From NCBI RefSeq assembly GCF_013185065.1, contig NZ_JAAVTO010000024.1:1-37722 (forward strand): a stretch of DNA of 37,722 nucleotides. Direction: 5' to 3'. The notes below the pieces were generated by a model. It made no database searches. It was not told the DNA's origin and saw only the letters and a list, made by a program, of their open reading frames with translations. The position numbers and the translations under genes are program-made. Positions 34,049-37,722 of the stretch are shown here, piece after piece; position 1 is the stretch's first letter; every line of letters starts with the position of its first letter. This DNA is from Adlercreutzia sp. ZJ473. GTDB lineage: Bacteria; Actinomycetota; Coriobacteriia; Coriobacteriales; Eggerthellaceae.

Positions 34049-35357
34049 GCTCGTCACGCTGGCCTACATCGCGCTCGCGGCGTTCGCCTGCCCGCTCATC
34101 GCCCAGTTCATCCCGGGGAAGTCGATCCCGGAGACCGTGCTTCTGCTGGTCGCGGGCATGCTGCTCGGCCCCCACGTGCTGGGCGTCGTCGAGCTGAGCG
34201 ACGCCGTGTCGCTCCTCTCCGAGCTGGGGCTGGCGTTCTTGTTCCTGCTCGCCGGCTACGAGATCAACCCCGAGAGCATCACGGGCCGCCAAGGGCGGCG
34301 CGGCGCGGCCACGTGGCTCGTCACGCTCCTCATCGCGTTCGCGGCGGTGGCGCTGTGGCCCCTGTTCAGCGCGCGCGAGACCGACGGCATCGCCGTGGCC
34401 ATCGCGCTCACCACCACCGCGCTCGGCACGCTGCTCCCCATCCTGCAAGACCGCGGCCTCATGAGCACGCGCGAGGGCGGCGCGGTGCTCTCCTACGGCA
34501 CGTGGGGCGAGCTCGGGCCCATCATCGCCATGGCGCTGCTGCTCTCCACGCGCGCCCGCTGGGAGACCGTGCTCATCCTGGGGGCCTTCGCCGCCGTGGC
34601 CGTGGCGGCCGCCGTGGTGCCGCGCCGCGCGCGCCAGGCCGGCGGCTTCATCATGCGGTTCATCTCGCTCAACGCCGAGAACAACGCGCAGATGCTCGTG
34701 CGGTCGGTCGTCATGATGCTCGTCGCGCTGACGGCGCTGTCGGCCGTGTTCAACCTGGACATCGTGCTGGGGTCGTTCGCCGCCGGCTTCGTCATCCGCT
34801 ACGTGATCCCCGAGGGAAGCGAGGCGCTCGAGGGCAAGCTCTCCGCCATCGCGCACGGGTTCTTCATCCCGCTGTTCTTCATCGTCTCGGGCGCGAAGAT
34901 CGACATGACCGCCGTGTTCGCCAACCCGCTTCTGCTCGTCGAGTTCATCGTGCTCCTGCTGCTGGTCCGCACGGTGCCCGTCTTCGCGGCGATCACCACC
35001 GACCGCGAGACGCGCGACATGACGCCGCGCAGCCGCCTGTCGGTGGCGCTGTACTGCACGACGGCGCTCCCGCTCATCGTGGCGGTCACCTCGGTTGCCA
35101 CGAGCTCGGGAGCCATGAGCGCCGAGACGTCCTCGGTGCTGGTGGCGGCCGGCGGCGTCACCGTGTTCATCATGCCGTTCCTAGCGCAGCTGCTCCTGCG
35201 CACCGCCGACGCCGAGCTCGGCGGGGCCCTGCGCGAGATCGCCAGCGAGCCGCGCCGCGCCGCGCAGATCCTGCGCGACCACCGCGCGCTCGAGCGTGAG
35301 AAGCACCGCGCGCGCCGCAAGGGCCCGCACGAGCGTCGCCGCCGAGAAGGCCGGTAG
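34038..35357 (+). CDS. Cation/proton antiporter (CPA2/KefB type)
   Basis: Inner-membrane Na+(or K+)/H+ exchanger of the Na_H_exchanger family. 439 residues, about 12 hydrophobic helices, with ETVLLLVAGMLLGP, LGLAFLFLLAGYEI, LTTTALGTLLPIL and ELGPIIAMALLL in the expected order; the C-terminus is a short Arg/Lys-rich tail with no TrkA-N or USP domain. The frame is open further upstream, but hydrophobic sequence begins only at residue ~5 of the TTG start at 34038, which has GGAG eight bases upstream. Ion specificity cannot be told. Coupling to a phospholipase suggests a membrane-stress role (inference). Confidence 0.88.
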   Translation: MAAELVTLAYIALAAFACPLIAQFIPGKSIPETVLLLVAGMLLGPHVLGVVELSDAVSLLSELGLAFLFLLAGYEINPESITGRQGRRGAATWLVTLLIAFAAVALWPLFSARETDGIAVAIALTTTALGTLLPILQDRGLMSTREGGAVLSYGTWGELGPIIAMALLLSTRARWETVLILGAFAAVAVAAAVVPRRARQAGGFIMRFISLNAENNAQMLVRSVVMMLVALTALSAVFNLDIVLGSFAAGFVIRYVIPEGSEALEGKLSAIAHGFFIPLFFIVSGAKIDMTAVFANPLLLVEFIVLLLLVRTVPVFAAITTDRETRDMTPRSRLSVALYCTTALPLIVAVTSVATSSGAMSAETSSVLVAAGGVTVFIMPFLAQLLLRTADAELGGALREIASEPRRAAQILRDHRALEREKHRARRKGPHERRRREGR

Positions 35358-35389
35358 CTCAGACGGCTCACCCGCTCAGCGACATGAAA

Positions 35390-35422
35390 GAGGAGGGCGC
35401 CCACGACGCGGGCGCCCTCCTC
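35390..35422. terminator. Bidirectional terminator between the antiporter gene and thrS
   Basis: Perfect 13-bp stem (35390-35402 and 35410-35422, 7-nt loop) in the convergent gap. U-runs are absent, but the stem is very stable. Confidence 0.65.
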
Positions 35423-35447
35423 ACGTTGCAGCACAGTCGCGTGTCAG

Positions 35448-37367
35448 TTACAGCGCAGCCTCGCGGATGACCTCGAGGAACTTCGCGCGCTCCCACGCGC
35501 CCTGGTCGCCCTCGGCACGGTCGCGCACGGACACGGTGCCGTTCTCGACCTCCTTGTCGCCGAGCACCACCATGTAGGGGATCTTCTGGCTCTGGGCCTT
35601 CGCGATCTTCACCTTCATGGGCTCGTTCTGGTCGTACACCTCGACGCGCCCGCCCGCGGCCTTGACGTCGGCGGCGAAGGCGGCGGCGGCCTCCTTGTGG
35701 CGGTCGGCGATCGGGATGACCACCACCTGCACGGGCGCCAGCCACAGCGGCAGCGCGCCCGCGTAGTGCTCGATCAGGATGCCCAGGAAGCGCTCGATGG
35801 AGCCGAAGATGGCGCGGTGTAGCATCCAGGGCGTCTCCTCGGTGTTGTCCTCGGTGCGGTAGGTGAGGCCGAAGCGCATGGGGAGGTTGAAGTCGACCTG
35901 CACCGTGGAGCACTGCCAGGTGCGCCCGATGGCGTCCTTCACCTTGATGTCGATCTTCGGGCCGTAGAACGCGCCGTCGCCCTCGTTGATCTCGTAGGCC
36001 AGGTCATGGCGCTTGCACGCCTCCTTGAGCGCGTTGGTGGCGTGCTCCCACATGTCGTCGGTGCCGATGGACTTCTCCGGGCGCGTGGAGATCTCGGCCT
36101 CGTACGCGAAGCCGAACGTGGACATGATGTGGTCAACCAGGTCGAGGATGGCCACCACCTCGTCGACCACCTGGTCGCGCGTGCAGAACACGTGCGCGTC
36201 GTCCTGCGTGAAGCCGCGGGCGCGCAGAAGCCCGTGCACCACGCCCGACATCTCGTGGCGGTACACCGTGCCGAACTCGAAGTAGCGCAGCGGCAGGTCG
36301 CGGTAGGAGTGCAGCTCGTTTCTGTACAGCATCACGTGGCCCGGGCAGTTCATGGGCTTCACGCCGTACTCGGACAGGCGCGGCTCCTCGTCGGTGCCCT
36401 CGTTGATGTTGAAGAAGTACATGTTCTCCTTGTAGAAGCCGTAGTGGCCCGAGGTCTTCCACACGTCTGCGTTGTAGACGTGCGGGGTGATGACCTCCTC
36501 GTAGCCGCGGTCGTACAAGTCGCGGCGCAGCCACTCCTGCAGGGTGCGGATGATGCGCGCGCCCTTGGGGAGGTAGAGCGGCAGGCCCACGCCGGCCATG
36601 GGGTCCATCATGTAGATGCCGAGCTCGCGGCCGAGCTTGCGGTGGTCGCGCTTCTCGGCCTCCTCGAGGTTGCGCAGATGCTCCTCGAGCTCCGACTTCT
36701 TGAAGAACGCGGTGCCGTAGATGCGCGTGAGCATCTCGCGGTCGGCGTCGCCGCGCCAGTAGGCGCCGGCCACCTTGGTGAGCTTGAACGCGCCCACCTT
36801 GCCCGTGGCGGGCAGGTGCGGGCCGCGGCACAGGTCGGTGAACGAGCCGATCGCGTACGTGGTGATGACGGCGTCCTCGGGCAGCTCGTTTATGAGCTCC
36901 ACCTTGAACGGCTGGTCGGCGAACTTCTCAAGCGCCTCGGCGCGGGTGACCTCGGCGCGCTCGAACGCCTCTTTCTCCTTCACGATCTCGGCCATGCGCG
37001 CCTCGATGCGCTCGAAGTCGTCCGGGGAGACGGCCGCGCCCTCGGGCAGCTGCACGTCGTAGTAGAAGCCGTTCTCGATGGCCGGCCCCACGCCGAACTT
37101 CACGTCACCGTACAGGTCGACGAGCGCGGCGGCCATGACGTGCGCCGTGGAGTGGCGCAGAAGCTCGATGCCCTCGGGGCTCTTCGCGGTGACGACGGCC
37201 ACGGAGTCGCCCTCGTGCACGGGGGCTCCAAGGTCGACCGGCACGTCGTTCACGATGCCGGCGAGCGCGGCCTTCGCCAAGCCCGCGCCGATGGAGGCGG
37301 CCACGTCGGCGACGGTGGCTCCCTCTGCCAGCTCCTTGACCGAGCCGTCAGGCAAAACGATGTTCAT
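35448..37367 (-). CDS. thrS: Threonyl-tRNA synthetase
   Basis: Charges tRNA-Thr; cytosolic. 639 residues with the full domain set: TGS (about 1-62), editing domain with HSTAH near 73 and CRGPH, class II catalytic core with zinc ligands in MNCPGH, YRHEMSG and TPWMLHRA, and the anticodon-binding domain (about 540-639; VVVIPIADRHKE, GGRVEVYD). ATG at 37367 with AAAGGAC upstream. In many relatives thrS is followed by infC-rpmI-rplT, but here a convergent antiporter follows. Confidence 0.97.
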   Translation of the reverse strand: MNIVLPDGSVKELAEGATVADVAASIGAGLAKAALAGIVNDVPVDLGAPVHEGDSVAVVTAKSPEGIELLRHSTAHVMAAALVDLYGDVKFGVGPAIENGFYYDVQLPEGAAVSPDDFERIEARMAEIVKEKEAFERAEVTRAEALEKFADQPFKVELINELPEDAVITTYAIGSFTDLCRGPHLPATGKVGAFKLTKVAGAYWRGDADREMLTRIYGTAFFKKSELEEHLRNLEEAEKRDHRKLGRELGIYMMDPMAGVGLPLYLPKGARIIRTLQEWLRRDLYDRGYEEVITPHVYNADVWKTSGHYGFYKENMYFFNINEGTDEEPRLSEYGVKPMNCPGHVMLYRNELHSYRDLPLRYFEFGTVYRHEMSGVVHGLLRARGFTQDDAHVFCTRDQVVDEVVAILDLVDHIMSTFGFAYEAEISTRPEKSIGTDDMWEHATNALKEACKRHDLAYEINEGDGAFYGPKIDIKVKDAIGRTWQCSTVQVDFNLPMRFGLTYRTEDNTEETPWMLHRAIFGSIERFLGILIEHYAGALPLWLAPVQVVVIPIADRHKEAAAAFAADVKAAGGRVEVYDQNEPMKVKIAKAQSQKIPYMVVLGDKEVENGTVSVRDRAEGDQGAWERAKFLEVIREAAL

Positions 37368-37389
37368 GATGATGTCCTTTCCTTCGCCG

Positions 37390-37443
37390 GGTGCATACAG
37401 AGCACCTGCAAGTCCAAACGCCGCGGCTTTGAGTACCGCGGCG
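37390..37443 (-). promoter_or_regulatory. Two hairpins in the thrS leader
   Basis: CGCCGCGG/CCGCGGCG (37443-37436 with 37426-37419, 9-nt loop, then TTTGG) and GGTGC/GCACC (about 37406-37390) precede thrS. The first may be a weak attenuator. I could not find T-box landmarks here. Confidence 0.35.
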
Positions 37444-37499
37444 CGATCCCATTAGAAACTGAGCCGGAAGGCCCGGCCCAGTCCTTAATCAACGTATGC

Positions 37500-37690
37500 G
37501 TGCGCCTGCGCGCCGCGCGCTGCGAACCCGGGCGCCGCAAGCCAGCGCGAGCCACTTGCCGCGCGCTGTGCGCTGCGAGCTTCGTGCGAGCCTCACGCAG
37601 GCCGCTTGCCGCGCGTCGTGCGCTGCAAGCCGCAACCGCGAGCCGCACGTTCGCGCGGATGCCGCCCGCTGGCCGCTAGCCGCGCGGCTG
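37500..37690. repeat. Degenerate GC-rich repeats upstream of thrS
   Basis: Imperfect units built on CTTGCCGCGCG...GCGCTGC(G/A)AGC recur at about 60-bp spacing, for example near 37556 and 37609. No gene or promoter that I can support lies in them. Confidence 0.4.
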
Positions 37691-37722
37691 CCCCTCGGGA
37701 CGCGCCTCGCGGGGAGCCCGCT

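Noticed and set aside
37368-37722. T-box leader of thrS
   Set aside because: Looked for stem I landmarks, a Thr specifier and the T-box sequence on the minus strand; only generic GC hairpins were seen.

Overview
The window reads as an ordinary chromosomal segment of a GC-rich actinobacterium. Codon use, the SerA/SerC/Ilv/Leu protein sequences, an XRE-cupin/acyl-CoA ligase pair, a DUF5067-like lipoprotein, and a helix-turn-helix protein next to a Ser/Thr kinase all suggest Coriobacteriia, probably Eggerthellaceae. That placement is inference from protein resemblance; there is no rRNA or tRNA gene to confirm it. I see no phage, insertion sequence or CRISPR array.

Layout. Positions 84-3914 (minus) hold a fatty-acyl-CoA ligase with its XRE-cupin regulator and a Na+/dicarboxylate-type symporter. 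Positions 4213-7434 (minus) carry leuA and serA. Positions 7791-10578 (plus) form an accessory block, Fic / RelB-like antitoxin / PemK-MazF toxin / Fic, lying between serA and serC (10811-11893, minus). From 12168 to 17346 come a lipoprotein, an HTH protein plus a membrane Ser/Thr kinase, a PIN/Phd-type toxin-antitoxin pair, crcB and a YhcG-like nuclease. Positions 17578-22916 (minus) are a compact ilvD-ilvB-ilvN-ilvC operon behind a leader of about 310 nt that looks like a T-box ending in an intrinsic terminator. Positions 23478-32761 carry a membrane-anchored C39-like protein that lacks the usual catalytic residues, a gamma-carbonic anhydrase, a WalJ-type metallo-hydrolase, a purine nucleoside phosphorylase, a second acyl-CoA ligase, prmC, prfA, trxB and trxA. 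Positions 33125-35357 (plus) hold a patatin phospholipase overlapping a cation/proton antiporter gene, and 35448-37367 (minus) is thrS.

How the genes work together. leuA and ilvDBNC give most of the branched-chain amino-acid pathway; serA and serC give two of the three serine steps; prfA and prmC are release factor 1 and its methylase; trxA and trxB are the thioredoxin pair. The stress and conflict genes (two Fic, two toxin-antitoxin pairs, kinase, YhcG) are concentrated between 7.7 and 17.4 kb.

Most unusual signal. A two-copy element (4056-4209 and 26149-26295) sits directly after the stop codons of leuA and the nucleoside phosphorylase gene. Both copies have the same order: short hairpin with a UGAC tetraloop, an 11-nt linker, a long rod-like hairpin, and a 13-nt tail. 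The unpaired segments are identical, while the stems differ completely in sequence yet remain paired. That pattern of conserved linkers and covarying stems is what a structured RNA or a structure-recognised DNA element shows, and I do not recognise it as a known family.
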